Assembly: GCA_023251535.1 (NCBI GenBank)
Contig: JAHEYP010000027.1
Coordinates: 1 to 34,360, forward strand
DNA length: 34,360 nt
Reading direction: 5' to 3'
Origin: Bacteroidota bacterium
GTDB taxonomy: Bacteria > Bacteroidota > Bacteroidia > AKYH767-A > OLB10
The notes under the pieces are model-generated. The model searched no databases and was not told the DNA's origin. It worked only from the letters and a program-made list of their open reading frames with translations. The number at the start of each line of letters is the position of its first letter. The first letter of the stretch is position 1. Below, in pieces: positions 1 through 8,688 of this stretch. Position numbers and translations under genes: made by a program.

Positions 1-53
1 ATGTGAAAATTACCGGTGCTGCCGAGTTCGATTTGTTCGGAGAAGTGATTTAG
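1..53 (+). CDS. 3' end of an upstream gene, possibly diaminopimelate epimerase
   Basis: From base 3 one frame reads VKITGAAEFDLFGEVI and stops at TAG 51-53, 18 bases before bshC. The pattern hydrophobic-T/S-G-x-A-x-F-x-x-x-G-E resembles the last residues of DapF (lysine and peptidoglycan precursor synthesis). Only 16 residues are visible, so that identity is a guess. That a coding frame ends here is more secure than its name. The rest of the gene lies left of the window. Confidence 0.35.
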   Translation, partial: VKITGAAEFDLFGEVI

Positions 54-71
54 AATTTTACTGCTTAGCTT

Positions 72-1667
72 ATGCAACGATTAGAAGTCGATTTTGAAAA
101 AACAGGATTGAGAAGTAAAATGCTGCTCGATTATCTCAACGCAGATCCTTTCCTCGATCAGTTTTATAAGTATAAGCCTTCGTATGATTCTTTTCCTCAG
201 TTGATGGAGGATCGCAAGAAGTTTAGTGTTAACCGAGAGGTATTATGCCAAGAGTTATTGCAACAACATGAGCAATATCTTTCTGTTTATCCCGCTGTGA
301 AAAACAATGTGGAGGCGCTAGGCAGCCAGAATACTTTTACGGTGACAACAGGGCATCAGCTTTGCTTTGCCGGTGGACCAATGTTTTTTCTTTATAAGAT
401 CATTACTACCATCAACCTCGCAAAACAGTTAAAGAAAAATCATCCTGATTATAATTTCGTTCCCGTTTATTGGATGGCTTCCGAAGATCACGACTTCGAA
501 GAAATTAGTACGCTGAACGTATTCAATAAAACATTGAAATGGGATCAGTCGGTGAAAGGAGTAACAGGAAAAATTCCTACTTCTTCATTGCCTCCGCTGA
601 TAGATGAAGTGATTGCCATGTTTGGCGAATCGCCCTTCGCTTCAGAAATGAAACATATCATCGAAGAATCGTATTACCGCGAATTGTCGTTGGCAGAAGC
701 TACGCGTCATTTTGTTTTGTCGTTGTTTGGTGATGAAGGATTAATCGTGATTGATGCGGATCGCAAAAGACTAAAAGAACTTTTTCTTCCAGTATTGAAA
801 GATGAATTATTAAATCAACCGAGTTTCCGATTGGTAAATAAAACCAACGATTTGTTAGGGGAGAATTATAAAATTCAAGTGTTGCCACGTGCGGTGAATT
901 TATTTTATCTCGATGATCAGTTACGAGAAAGAATTGTTCAAGCACCCGATGAGCATTATGAAATCGTGAATACAGAGTTGAAATTTTCAAAAAATATTAT
1001 GCTCGATTTATTGGAGCATCAACCCGAACGATTTAGTCCGAATGTAGTACTGCGTCCCGTTTACCAAGAAACTATTTTGCCTAACCTTGCTTATATTGGA
1101 GGACCAGGAGAATTGGCCTATTGGTTGCAATTGAAATCAGTATTCGATCACCATGGAGTATTTTATCCCATGTTAGTGCCGCGTAACAATGCATTGATCG
1201 TAAGTGGAAAGCAATTGCAGAAATTTGAAGCATTAGGTTTTACTATCGAAGATTTATTTAAAGGAGAAGTAAAGTTAACGGCGGCATATACTGCAACACT
1301 CGAAGAAGGAAATGTAAATATTGATGACGAAGTGCAAAGCATCAATCAAGCATTTAACTCGATAGGCAAAAAAATGGCTGTTGTTGATCAAACATTAACG
1401 GGACCAATTTCTGCCGAGCAACAAAAGCTGAATAACAGCATTGAAAATTTACAGAAGAAAGTGGTAGCTGCAGTAAAACGTAAACATGAAGTATCACTCA
1501 ATCAAATAAAATCGATTGCGCAAGTTGTTACACCAGAGCGAACACCACAAGAACGCATTCGTAATTTCATTCCGTATTACTTAAAAGACGGAAAACAATT
1601 TATTCAATCACTAAAAGATCATCTTCAACCCTTTGCTGAAAAGTTATCGGTGTTGATAGAAGATTAA
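72..1667 (+). CDS. bshC: Bacillithiol biosynthesis cysteine-adding enzyme BshC
   Basis: A 531-residue protein of normal BshC length. BshC performs the last step of bacillithiol synthesis, adding cysteine to glucosaminyl-malate in the cytoplasm. Family motifs visible are TTGHQLCFAGGP (residues 92-103, the TTGxQ...GGP loop), YWMASEDHDFEEI (133-145, the W-x-x-x-EDHDF/E block), the ARHFVLSLF..GLIVID segment near 215-230 and IGGPGELAYWLQLK in the middle. The C-terminal third (about 420-490) is charged and alpha-helical, matching the coiled coil of the family. Bacillithiol is the usual low-molecular-weight thiol in many Bacteroidota and Firmicutes. The ATG at 72 is the first in frame. The next gene begins about 40 bases downstream on the same strand, so the two may be cotranscribed; bshA and bshB are not in the window. 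Confidence 0.92.
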   Translation: MQRLEVDFEKTGLRSKMLLDYLNADPFLDQFYKYKPSYDSFPQLMEDRKKFSVNREVLCQELLQQHEQYLSVYPAVKNNVEALGSQNTFTVTTGHQLCFAGGPMFFLYKIITTINLAKQLKKNHPDYNFVPVYWMASEDHDFEEISTLNVFNKTLKWDQSVKGVTGKIPTSSLPPLIDEVIAMFGESPFASEMKHIIEESYYRELSLAEATRHFVLSLFGDEGLIVIDADRKRLKELFLPVLKDELLNQPSFRLVNKTNDLLGENYKIQVLPRAVNLFYLDDQLRERIVQAPDEHYEIVNTELKFSKNIMLDLLEHQPERFSPNVVLRPVYQETILPNLAYIGGPGELAYWLQLKSVFDHHGVFYPMLVPRNNALIVSGKQLQKFEALGFTIEDLFKGEVKLTAAYTATLEEGNVNIDDEVQSINQAFNSIGKKMAVVDQTLTGPISAEQQKLNNSIENLQKKVVAAVKRKHEVSLNQIKSIAQVVTPERTPQERIRNFIPYYLKDGKQFIQSLKDHLQPFAEKLSVLIED

Positions 1668-1709
1668 AAAGGTGATTGATATTAAACATAAACAAAATAA
1701 ATCTTGACT

Positions 1710-3272
1710 ATGTCAAATCAGGATGCATTAAAAGCTGCCGTTCAAGCCGGTTATACCTTTAAAGGAACTAGTATTGTTATCGGCGCAGCCGTTGCCGAAG
1801 GAAATGTGTTGAGTGATGCCCAAGTGAGAATTCCTTTGCGTACAATGAATCGCCACGGACTAATTGCCGGTGCAACAGGAACAGGAAAAACAAAAACTTT
1901 ACAAGGATTGGCAGAAGCATTATCAGCGAATGGTGTTTCTACTTTGTTGATGGATATCAAAGGTGACTTAAGCGGAATTGCGAAGCCTGGTGCCCTTAAC
2001 GATAAAATAAAAGAACGTCACGATAAATTAGGAATCGAATGGACACCTTCGCAATACCCTGCTGAATTTTTATCATTGAGTTCAGAGAAAGGAGCGAAGC
2101 TCAGAGCCACAGTATCGGAATTTGGTCCTGTTTTGTTTTCAAAAATCCTCGATTTAAATGATACGCAATCGGGAGTAGTTTCACTCGTGTTTAAATACAG
2201 CGATGACAAAAAACTTCCCTTACTCGATTTAAAAGATTTTAAAAAAGTACTTCAATATTTAACCAACGAAGGGAAGGCAGAGATTAAACAAGATTACGGA
2301 GCAATCTCAACATCATCCGCATCAACTATTCTTCGCAAGATTATCGAAATAGAAGAACAAGGTGCTGAAATGTTCTTCGGTGAGATGTCGTTTGATGTGA
2401 ATGATTTAGTGCGCTTAAACGACAAAGGACAAGGTTATATAAATATTATTCGTCTCTCTGATGTGCAAGATAAGCCGAAGTTGTTTTCAACGTTTATGCT
2501 TTGTTTGTTAGCTGAGATTTATGCTACCTTTCCTGAAGAAGGCGATAGCGATCAACCCAAGTTGGTCATCTTTATTGATGAAGCGCATTTGATCTTTAAA
2601 GAAGCTAGCAAAGCATTGCAAGATCAACTGGAGACTATCATCAAATTAATTCGTTCGAAAGGAGTAGGGATTATTTTCTGCACCCAAACACCAGTTGACA
2701 TTCCTTCGGCAGTATTAGGACAACTCGGATTAAAAATTCAACATGCCTTAAGAGCATTTACGGCGAACGATCGCAAAGCGATTAAAATGGTTGCCGAAAA
2801 TTATCCCGAGACTGATTTTTATAAAGTAGATGAGTTGATTACCGAATTGGGTATAGGCGAGGCGTTAGTAACCGCCCTTTCTGAAAAAGGAACGCCAACG
2901 CCATTAGTTCATACTTGCCTATGTACGCCGCATTCGCGTATGGATATTTTGAGTGTCGATGAACTAGATGAAATGGTGGGCTCATCTGAATTGGTCGCCA
3001 AATACAACAAAGTAATCGACCGTGACAGCGCCTTCGAAATACTTACCAATAAGCTTACGGTAGCTCCAGAAGAGTCGGAAGAAGCGCCAACACAAGCATC
3101 AGGAAAGGCCACTAAGCAAGAAGAAGAAGGCAGTATAGTGGGTGATATTATGGGAAGCACTGTTGGTCGCCAAGTGGCTAGAACGGTGGCTCGCGAGCTT
3201 ACCCGTGGACTTTTAGGCGTTTTGGGGATTAGCGGAACTTCATCGAGAAAGAAGAAAAACTCGTGGTTTTAG
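1710..3272 (+). CDS. HerA-like DUF853/YjgR-family ATPase
   Basis: A 520-residue P-loop ATPase of the HerA/FtsK superfamily. From the ATG at 1710 there is a Walker A GATGTGKT at residues 54-61, a Walker B with catalytic acid LVIFIDEAH near 285-295, and the DUF853 signature block SKGVGIIFCTQTPVDIP followed by LGQLGLKIQHALRAF with an arginine finger-like R. The C-terminus carries the family's R/G-rich tail (ARTVARELTRGLLGVLG) and a basic end. E. coli YjgR is the nearest namesake; its substrate is unknown and a DNA-pumping role is only inferred from HerA. A TTG six bases upstream is in frame, but ATG 1710 gives the conserved N-terminus (MSNQDALKAA). A short GC-poor hairpin terminator follows the stop. 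Confidence 0.9.
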   Translation: MSNQDALKAAVQAGYTFKGTSIVIGAAVAEGNVLSDAQVRIPLRTMNRHGLIAGATGTGKTKTLQGLAEALSANGVSTLLMDIKGDLSGIAKPGALNDKIKERHDKLGIEWTPSQYPAEFLSLSSEKGAKLRATVSEFGPVLFSKILDLNDTQSGVVSLVFKYSDDKKLPLLDLKDFKKVLQYLTNEGKAEIKQDYGAISTSSASTILRKIIEIEEQGAEMFFGEMSFDVNDLVRLNDKGQGYINIIRLSDVQDKPKLFSTFMLCLLAEIYATFPEEGDSDQPKLVIFIDEAHLIFKEASKALQDQLETIIKLIRSKGVGIIFCTQTPVDIPSAVLGQLGLKIQHALRAFTANDRKAIKMVAENYPETDFYKVDELITELGIGEALVTALSEKGTPTPLVHTCLCTPHSRMDILSVDELDEMVGSSELVAKYNKVIDRDSAFEILTNKLTVAPEESEEAPTQASGKATKQEEEGSIVGDIMGSTVGRQVARTVARELTRGLLGVLGISGTSSRKKKNSWF

Positions 3273-3311
3273 TCCTTTTTTAGGGCAAAATGAGGTGAAA
3301 ATCGGGAAAAT

Positions 3312-3332
3312 GAAGGAAAATCCTTCTTTTTT
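3312..3332 (+). terminator. Probable short rho-independent terminator
   Basis: Arms GAAGGA (3312-3317) and TCCTTC (3321-3326) flank an AAA loop and are followed by six T. It lies 40 bases after the YjgR-like gene stop, in the right place to end the bshC-yjgR-like transcript. The stem is only 6 bp and AT-rich, so strength is doubtful. Confidence 0.5.
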
Positions 3333-3392
3333 GTAGTATTTTCGTTACAGGCTTTGTTTAGAATTCAACGTTTTTAACATTAATACTCTACG

Positions 3393-3400
3393 TATTTTTG
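3393..3400 (+). promoter_or_regulatory. Bacteroidota -7 box of the TetR gene
   Basis: TATTTTTG fits TAnnTTTG. A weak -33 partner TTTT (3371-3374) lies 18 bases upstream. Transcription would begin at about 3405, which argues for translation from ATG 3418 instead of the in-frame TTG at 3409. Confidence 0.4.
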
Positions 3401-3417
3401 TTTGAAATTTGAATGTA

Positions 3418-4023
3418 ATGTCAAAAGAAGAAAAGCGTGTAAAGGTGCTGAAAGCGGCATCTGATTGTTTTGCGAAATACGGATATGAAAAAACTACCCT
3501 TGAAGATATCGGCAAGGTAGTAGGATTGAACAAAGCATCACTTTATTATTACTATAAGAACAAAGAGAACATCTTCTGTGATGTTATTTTTCACGAAGCC
3601 GACGTGTACATGGATGAGCTTCACAACAAAGTGAAAACGGCTAAGTCGGCAGAAGAAAAAATCCTTTCTTACTTAGGCGAGCGCATGAACTTTTACAAGA
3701 TGGTTGTAAACCTGCATAACTTGTCGCTAGATACAGTTCGCAAGGTAGAGCCTGTCTTTTATCACGTTTACGAGAAAGTGCTCGAGAAAGAAGCTAAATA
3801 CATTGCCACAGTGATCGACGAAGGTGTAGCATCGAAAGAATTTACATCAACCGACAGTTATCGCGTAGCACGTGTTTTGTTAACGGTAGCTACTGCTATT
3901 CGTTATAAAGAAATTCACATGTCGCTAGTAAATATGGCTGCTGAAGCTGATTACAACAAAGTGCTTGAAGACATCAAGTTTGTGGCGCAAATGATTCTGA
4001 ACGGAATCAAATGTGATCGATAA
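3418..4023 (+). CDS. TetR/AcrR-family transcriptional regulator
   Basis: About 201 residues, normal for TetR regulators. The N-terminal helix-turn-helix is clear: AASDCFAKYGYEKTTLEDIGK, then VGLNKASLYYYYKNKENIF, which is the family's recognition helix pattern ending in LYYYFKNKE. The remaining about 150 residues form the helical ligand/dimer domain, whose ligand cannot be read from sequence. The ATG at 3418 is preferred to TTG 3409 because of the family N-terminus and the -7 box at 3393. The gene stands alone: a terminator-like hairpin precedes it and a 700-base gene-free stretch follows. Its target is therefore not obvious from context; self-regulation or control of the neighbouring YjgR-like or amylase genes are possibilities only. 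Confidence 0.88.
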   Translation: MSKEEKRVKVLKAASDCFAKYGYEKTTLEDIGKVVGLNKASLYYYYKNKENIFCDVIFHEADVYMDELHNKVKTAKSAEEKILSYLGERMNFYKMVVNLHNLSLDTVRKVEPVFYHVYEKVLEKEAKYIATVIDEGVASKEFTSTDSYRVARVLLTVATAIRYKEIHMSLVNMAAEADYNKVLEDIKFVAQMILNGIKCDR

Positions 4024-4730
4024 GGGTGTACCTTACATAGGTAGACCACGTTTAATTGAAATCATTTCTGATATAAAATCGCTTTCAGATGATATTGATT
4101 ATTCTTGGTAACTCCATTCTCTAGTACGAACCGAAGTTTTACTTTTTCTAGGCGAAATATTATTGTCGATCAGTATATCCGAATCTATATTCGAAGCGGA
4201 ACGTCCGCCTTAAATTTTTGCGGATAGAACGATAAAAACGAAAACGATAGAAAGAAACACTGTTTGAGGCATGAAAGCGATTAAACCTTTGTAATGGAGA
4301 TTTTTTATTCGCTATAATTGGGAGATTTAATCACTTTATTGAATTTTTATGATTATTCGCCCTGTAGGGGCGATTTAATGTAACTCAACCCATAACGGTA
4401 ACTCAAGGCACGCTGTAGGTGTGCAATAAAATGGGATCCACAACAGAATTAAATACCTTAAATTTTCCATAAATCTTAATTTTTTATTCGACTAATCTAT
4501 AGTAGCGCATTGGAAGAAGGACTTCGGCAACTCCTGAATATCTATCATTGATAAATTTGTTTTCAATACATTTTATCCCACAAAGACCAGAATGCTCCAG
4601 ATTTTACGATGATTTACATTGAAATGGTCAACCATTTTTAGAGTCGTACAGGTTAACACTCTCTTGTTGAAAAGTGAAATGCAGTAATTGATTTGCCGAA
4701 GAGGATGATTCTATCTTCGAAAGGTAAATC
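4024..4730. other. Gene-free stretch with small hairpins and a coding-like remnant
   Basis: No convincing gene. One frame overlapping the TetR stop reads KGVPYIGRPRLIEIISDIKS and onward to TAA at 4109-4111, which looks like the tail of a lost protein gene. Small inverted repeats are present: GCGGA-acg-TCCGC at 4196-4208; CGCCC-tgta-GGGGCG at 4358-4372; and just after it a second unit, GCACGC-tgta-GGTGTGC, with the same TGTAGG centre but different arms. These resemble the hairpin units at 12927-13005. The last 200 bases before the amylase gene hold no recognisable promoter of the TAnnTTTG type. Confidence 0.6.
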
Positions 4731-6494
4731 ATGATATCATCTTACTTCACTGCCAACCATCATAAACTGATCATTTATCAGCTTTTCGTTCGCTTATTCG
4801 GCAATAAAAAAGAATTCGTAAAACCGTTTGGCACTATTGAGGAGAACGGATGTGGTAAGTTTAACGACATAACCGATGTCGCTTTGCAGGAATTAGCTGC
4901 AATGGGGATCAGTCATGTTTGGCTGACCGGTATTCTCGAACATAGCACTGTTACCGACTATAGTGCTTATGGAATGAAAGGCGATTCTCCTTTTTTAGTT
5001 AAAGGTAGAGCAGGATCGCCTTATGCTATTCGCGATTATTATGATGTTGATCCCGATTTAGCCGTTGATGTAAATAATCGAACGCAAGAGTTTAATGCAT
5101 TGGTGAAACGCATCCATTCAAACAATTTAAAAGTGATCATCGATTTTGTTCCGAATCATGTCGCAAGGTCTTATCATTCTGATGTGAAGCCTGCTGGTGT
5201 TAGGGATTTAGGCGAAGACGATAATACTTCTCACTTCTTTAATATTCATAATAACTTTTTATATCTGCAGGATAGCGCTTTTGTTATTCCCGGCGATTAT
5301 CATCCACTTGGAGGAGATGAAAGTGTTGGTAATCGAAATGATTATCATGAAACGCCAGCACGTGTTACAGGAAATGATATTTATTCAGCATCGCCATCTG
5401 CGAACGATTGGTTTGAGACTGTGAAATTAAATTTCGGAATTGATCCCAATCCCCCGCACCGTTGCTACTTCGATCCAATCCCCGATACATGGCAAAAACT
5501 CCTCGATATCTTGCTCTATTGGAGTGCTAAAGGTGTCGACGGATTTCGCTGCGACATGGCTGAAATGGTACCTGCCGAATTCTGGGAATGGGTGATACCT
5601 TGCGTAAAAACACATTATCCAGATGTATTCTTCATCGCTGAGATTTATAAGCCTGAATTATACGAACGCTATTTAGAAACAGGATGTTTCGACTATCTAT
5701 ATGACAAAGTTCGGCTATACGATACGTTAGTAGGCATCATCAAAGGACATACTAACGCCGACGAATTAACGAACTGTGCACGATCGGTTGAAAAACATCC
5801 CGAACGAATGTTATTCTTCCTCGAAAACCACGACGAAGAACGCATCGCATCCTTCCGATTTGCAGGAGATCCTCAACATGCTATTCCAGGGATGGTAGCG
5901 GGAGCGGCATTGTCGTGCGGACCGGTGATGATTTACAACGGACAAGAATGCGGAGAGAGCGGCGATGAAATAGTAGGATTTGCTGGTAGCAGGGGACGAA
6001 CCTCTATATTCGATTATACCTCCATGCCTAAGCATCTACAATGGATGAACGAGGGGAAATTTGATGGGGCTGCATTAAACAAATCAACACAAGAGCTGCG
6101 CAATTTTTACGGCCAGCTACTTAAACTCATTAATCGATCGAACGCCATATCGAGTGGAAAGTTTTACGATTTGCAATACGTAAACCGACATCATTTAAGT
6201 GAAGGATTTAACGAGAAATATTTGTATGCATATTTGCGCTACAACGAACAAGAACGTGTAATAGTAATAGCCAACTTCAACAAAGAAGAAAGCTATGAAG
6301 TGTATTTGAAAATTCCACAGGATGCATTAGCGCTTATGAAATGCAATACACAAAAATCGTTCACCTTTTATGATATGCTGAATGAAGAAGAAATTGGTGT
6401 ATTTCGATCAGAAGAATTCACCGTTCTGAATGAACGACACAAAGGCGTACGAATCCCGATGAAAGCCAATGCAGCGCGAATTATTCGGTTTTGA
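4731..6494 (+). CDS. GH13 alpha-amylase-family glycoside hydrolase, cytoplasmic
   Basis: A 587-residue (beta/alpha)8 enzyme acting on alpha-glucosidic bonds. All four GH13 regions are visible: region I DFVPNH (near 140), region II GFRCDMAE with nucleophile D275, region III FFIAEIY with acid/base E304, and region IV ENHDEE with H367 and transition-state D368. The last 100 residues form the usual C-terminal beta domain (RVIVIANFNKEESYEV). There is no signal peptide, so it should work on imported or internal maltodextrin/glycogen-type substrates. Exact specificity (alpha-amylase, maltogenic enzyme, amylosucrase-like) cannot be decided. It is followed 44 bases later by an MFS transporter on the same strand, which may bring in or export a related small sugar or metabolite. 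No susC/susD genes are near. Confidence 0.87.
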   Translation: MISSYFTANHHKLIIYQLFVRLFGNKKEFVKPFGTIEENGCGKFNDITDVALQELAAMGISHVWLTGILEHSTVTDYSAYGMKGDSPFLVKGRAGSPYAIRDYYDVDPDLAVDVNNRTQEFNALVKRIHSNNLKVIIDFVPNHVARSYHSDVKPAGVRDLGEDDNTSHFFNIHNNFLYLQDSAFVIPGDYHPLGGDESVGNRNDYHETPARVTGNDIYSASPSANDWFETVKLNFGIDPNPPHRCYFDPIPDTWQKLLDILLYWSAKGVDGFRCDMAEMVPAEFWEWVIPCVKTHYPDVFFIAEIYKPELYERYLETGCFDYLYDKVRLYDTLVGIIKGHTNADELTNCARSVEKHPERMLFFLENHDEERIASFRFAGDPQHAIPGMVAGAALSCGPVMIYNGQECGESGDEIVGFAGSRGRTSIFDYTSMPKHLQWMNEGKFDGAALNKSTQELRNFYGQLLKLINRSNAISSGKFYDLQYVNRHHLSEGFNEKYLYAYLRYNEQERVIVIANFNKEESYEVYLKIPQDALALMKCNTQKSFTFYDMLNEEEIGVFRSEEFTVLNERHKGVRIPMKANAARIIRF

Positions 6495-6519
6495 CAAGGC
6501 AAGGAAATAACTATATTTG
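6490..6519 (+). promoter_or_regulatory. Promoter of the MFS transporter gene
   Basis: TTTG (6490-6493), 18 bases, then TATATTTG (6512-6519) is a near-perfect Bacteroidota -33/-7 pair. The -33 box overlaps the amylase stop codon. Transcription would start near 6524, about 15 bases before the MFS ATG, so the transporter can be expressed independently of the amylase gene. Confidence 0.6.
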
Positions 6520-6538
6520 AAAATCAATATCCACATCA

Positions 6539-7795
6539 ATGAACAAGCAAGGTACGCGCAATCCGTTTAATTTAATTGTACTAGTAGCTGCGCTCGGATA
6601 CTTTGTCGATATTTTTGATTTGCAACTATTCAATGTCATCAGCAAGCAATCGATCAAAGGAATCGGAATAACTGATCCTGCGATTATCGATAAATACGAC
6701 TATTTGCTTTTTTTATGGCAAATGACGGGAATGTTAGCCGGCGGGTTAATATGGGGTATATTAGGAGATAAACATGGAAGGAAGTCGGTATTGTTCGGAT
6801 CCATACTGCTATATTCATTAGCCAATATTGCAAACGCCTTTGTAGTTAATCTAGATCAATATACCATAGTACGATTTATTGCGGGATTGGGACTAGCAGG
6901 CGAATTAGGAGCAGCCATCACCTTAGTATCGGAGATCATGCACAAAGAGCACCGAGGCTACGGAACAATGCTCATAGTAACAATGGGAGCTTTAGGCGCA
7001 GTAGCTGCAGCATTTATATCGAACAATCAACTGCATCTTTTCGGATTACAAAGTTGGCAGATTACTTATCTCACAGGAGGAGCACTCGGATTATTATTAT
7101 TACTGTTGAGAGTAGGAACTTATGAATCGGGAATGTTTGATCAAGTAAAGAGTAATAAATCGGTAAGCAAAGGAGATTTTTTAATGTTGTTTACCGATTG
7201 GGCGAGATTCAAGAAATACCTGGCATGTATTCTAATCGGACTACCAGTATGGTATTGCATAGGTATTTTAATAAAATTCTCAGAGAAATTTTCCGGACCA
7301 GGAATAATAAATGTAGTAGGCGAGCCAGTGAAAGTAGGATTCTCTATCATGTACGCCTATATAGGATTATCGGTAGGAGATTTAATCAGCGGAATACTAT
7401 CGCAAGTGTTTAAAAGCCGAAAAAAAATAATTGTTGGATATTTAATATCCACTGTAGTTCTAGTATTATTTTTTCTGTTTCATAAAAACGTAAGCACCTC
7501 TTATTTTTATTTTATGTGTTTTGCCATAGGAGCGGCCACAGGATATTGGGCATTATTTGTAACTGTAGCATCAGAACAATTCGGTACAAATATCAGAGCA
7601 ACGGTAACCACTACTGTCCCGAATTTTGTAAGAGGAGCAGTTGTCCCAATAACATTAAGTTTCAAATCGCTCGAACTAACAAGCGGCGCAGTGAATGCAG
7701 CAATGATAGTAGGAGCAGTATGTATAGGATTGGCCTTAATCGCCACATTAAGCTTAAAAGAATCATTTTCAAAAGATCTCGACTATACCGAATAA
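6539..7795 (+). CDS. Major facilitator superfamily transporter
   Basis: A 418-residue, strongly hydrophobic protein with about 12 membrane helices. The loop after helix 2 carries the MFS signature GILGDKHGRKSVLFGS (G-x-x-x-D-x-x-G-R-R/K). The N-terminal D-x-F-D pattern (YFVDIFDLQLF) in helix 1 and the RFIAGLGLAGELGAA block in helix 4 are typical of the metabolite:H+ symporter / aromatic acid and sugar porter branch. A cytoplasmic loop near 200-225 divides the halves. Substrate cannot be read from sequence. Being between a GH13 enzyme and a CoA-binding protein, a sugar or organic acid is plausible. Its own promoter overlaps the end of the amylase gene, and the downstream gene begins one base after its stop. 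Confidence 0.88.
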   Translation: MNKQGTRNPFNLIVLVAALGYFVDIFDLQLFNVISKQSIKGIGITDPAIIDKYDYLLFLWQMTGMLAGGLIWGILGDKHGRKSVLFGSILLYSLANIANAFVVNLDQYTIVRFIAGLGLAGELGAAITLVSEIMHKEHRGYGTMLIVTMGALGAVAAAFISNNQLHLFGLQSWQITYLTGGALGLLLLLLRVGTYESGMFDQVKSNKSVSKGDFLMLFTDWARFKKYLACILIGLPVWYCIGILIKFSEKFSGPGIINVVGEPVKVGFSIMYAYIGLSVGDLISGILSQVFKSRKKIIVGYLISTVVLVLFFLFHKNVSTSYFYFMCFAIGAATGYWALFVTVASEQFGTNIRATVTTTVPNFVRGAVVPITLSFKSLELTSGAVNAAMIVGAVCIGLALIATLSLKESFSKDLDYTE

Positions 7796-7796
7796 C

Positions 7797-8156
7797 ATGA
7801 AAAAAACACTTGTCATAGGAGCCTCCGAAAACACAACGCGCTATTCGAACATGGCGATACATCGCTTAAGAAGTGTTGGCATTGAAGTTTGTGCTATTGG
7901 CCTAAAGCAAGGCGTTGTAGGCGATGTAAAGATAGAAACGGGCTTACCCTTCTTTTCGGATATCCATACCGTTACCATGTATGTAGGAGAGAAAAATCAA
8001 CCCAATTTTTACGACTATATAGAATCCCTCGAACCCCAGCGTGTCATTTTTAATCCCGGAGCCGAAAACGAACAATTCGCCATCCGACTGCGCAAAAAAA
8101 ATATTGAAGTTTTGGAAGCGTGTACGTTGGTGATGGTGTCGACGGGGCAGTTTTAG
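7797..8156 (+). CDS. Small CoA-binding-domain protein (YccU-like)
   Basis: A 119-residue single-domain protein with the Rossmann-type CoA-binding fold related to succinyl-CoA synthetase alpha N-termini and E. coli YccU. Visible marks are GASENTTRYSNMAIHRL at the N-terminus (the G-A-S-x-x-x-x-x-Y/F-S-N nucleotide loop), FNPGAENEQFA near residue 85 (the N-P-G-A-E-N block) and the EACTLVMVSTGQF end. Function of these stand-alone domains is not established. It starts one base after the MFS stop, so it is translated from the same message. It is the last ordinary gene before the repeat-rich region. Confidence 0.85.
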   Translation: MKKTLVIGASENTTRYSNMAIHRLRSVGIEVCAIGLKQGVVGDVKIETGLPFFSDIHTVTMYVGEKNQPNFYDYIESLEPQRVIFNPGAENEQFAIRLRKKNIEVLEACTLVMVSTGQF

Positions 8157-8164
8157 GTTTAAAA

Positions 8165-8230
8165 GGTTCTTGGTTCTTGGTTCCTAGTTCTTGGTTCTTG
8201 GTTCTTGGTTCTTGGTTCGGCGAAGCCGGT
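8165..8230. repeat. Heptamer tandem array GGTTCTT ending in a stem-GAA mini-hairpin
   Basis: Eight 7-base units (8165-8220): mostly GGTTCTT, with one GGTTCCT, one AGTTCTT and a last GGTTCGG. The last unit runs directly into CGGC-gaa-GCCG, a perfect mini-hairpin. The same composite (heptamers, then stem-GAA-stem) recurs at 10554-10616 and 12828-12872. The 7-base period is not a codon multiple and the stop of the preceding gene is just upstream, so it is non-coding. Confidence 0.9.
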
Positions 8231-8262
8231 TAGGGCTAACGCATTTATTGGTTCGAGGCTTG

Positions 8263-8401
8263 TCCTGACAGTTATCATCAGGATAGTGTGCTTTTCGCAC
8301 AACGTCATCGGTTCATGGCGCGCCATGCAGTGTGCTTTTTTAGCTCTACTGCATGGTTCATGGCTTGCCCTGAAGTGTGCTTTTTCAGCTCTACTTCAGG
8401 G
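8263..8401. repeat. Cluster of hairpin repeats with compensated stems
   Basis: Successive inverted repeats: TCCTGA/TCAGGA (8263-8283); GTGC-ttttc-GCAC (8288-8300); the perfect 14-base palindrome CATGGCGCGCCATG (8314-8327); CCATGCAGT/ACTGCATGG (8323-8356) with a 16-base loop; and CCCTGAAGT/ACTTCAGGG (8368-8401) with a nearly identical 16-base loop. The last two differ at two stem positions and both changes are matched on the opposite arm. A third, slightly damaged member lies at 10767-10800. Confidence 0.85.
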
Positions 8402-8526
8402 GTTCGCGAAGCGAGTAGCGAAATCTTTTTATGATTCGTGGTTGTCGAGATGGGGCTGGCGCGTTACCTCTCTTAATTCATATTTCCCTAAAAGCACCCT
8501 TGCAAATAACAGAGTATTCCAGAATG
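8402..8526. other. Repeat-derived spacer
   Basis: Begins with the stem-GAA element GTTCGCGAAGCGAGTAGCGAA (8402-8422 region) followed by AAATCTTTTTATG and ATTCGTGGTTGTCGAG, all of which recur at 10801-10850 and in part at 12849-12900. The remainder up to 8526 is a diverged copy of 10912-10993. No gene seen. Confidence 0.7.
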
Positions 8527-8688
8527 GGGTACAGCAAGTTCCCTCCCTAATTAAAATTACAAAAAATCCTCGAGATAGTCGGGAGATAAATGCTTACAAA
8601 CGGTTAAGTGCTAGCCGATTTCCTTTTTTAGTGATTTATATATACATTTGGTAAATATTGGTCACTTTAAAGATGCACTTTATGAAGG
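8527..8688 (+). repeat. 162-bp promoter/start module, copy A
   Basis: Nearly identical, with no length change and only about four or five substitutions, to 10994-11155. The block contains a promoter and the first codons (MHFMK...) of a T9SS cargo gene. Identity stops abruptly right after the ATGAAGG at 8682-8688; upstream of 8527 the two regions are related but clearly diverged. Confidence 0.9.
8619..8650 (+). promoter_or_regulatory. Promoter in module copy A
   Basis: TTTC (8619-8622), 20 bases, TACATTTG (8643-8650): a Bacteroidota -33/-7 pair with one mismatch in -33. Start of transcription near 8656 would leave the TTG at 8658 at the very 5' end, so ATG 8673 or 8682 is the likely first codon. 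Identical spacing is found at 11086-11117. Confidence 0.6.

Noticed and set aside
8205-8654. A 149-residue open frame between the CoA-binding gene and the T9SS genes
   Set aside because: It is built from the heptamer array, hairpin repeats and the 5' module, contains the downstream gene's promoter and has no protein-like conservation; the matching block at 10555-11124 does not keep the frame.
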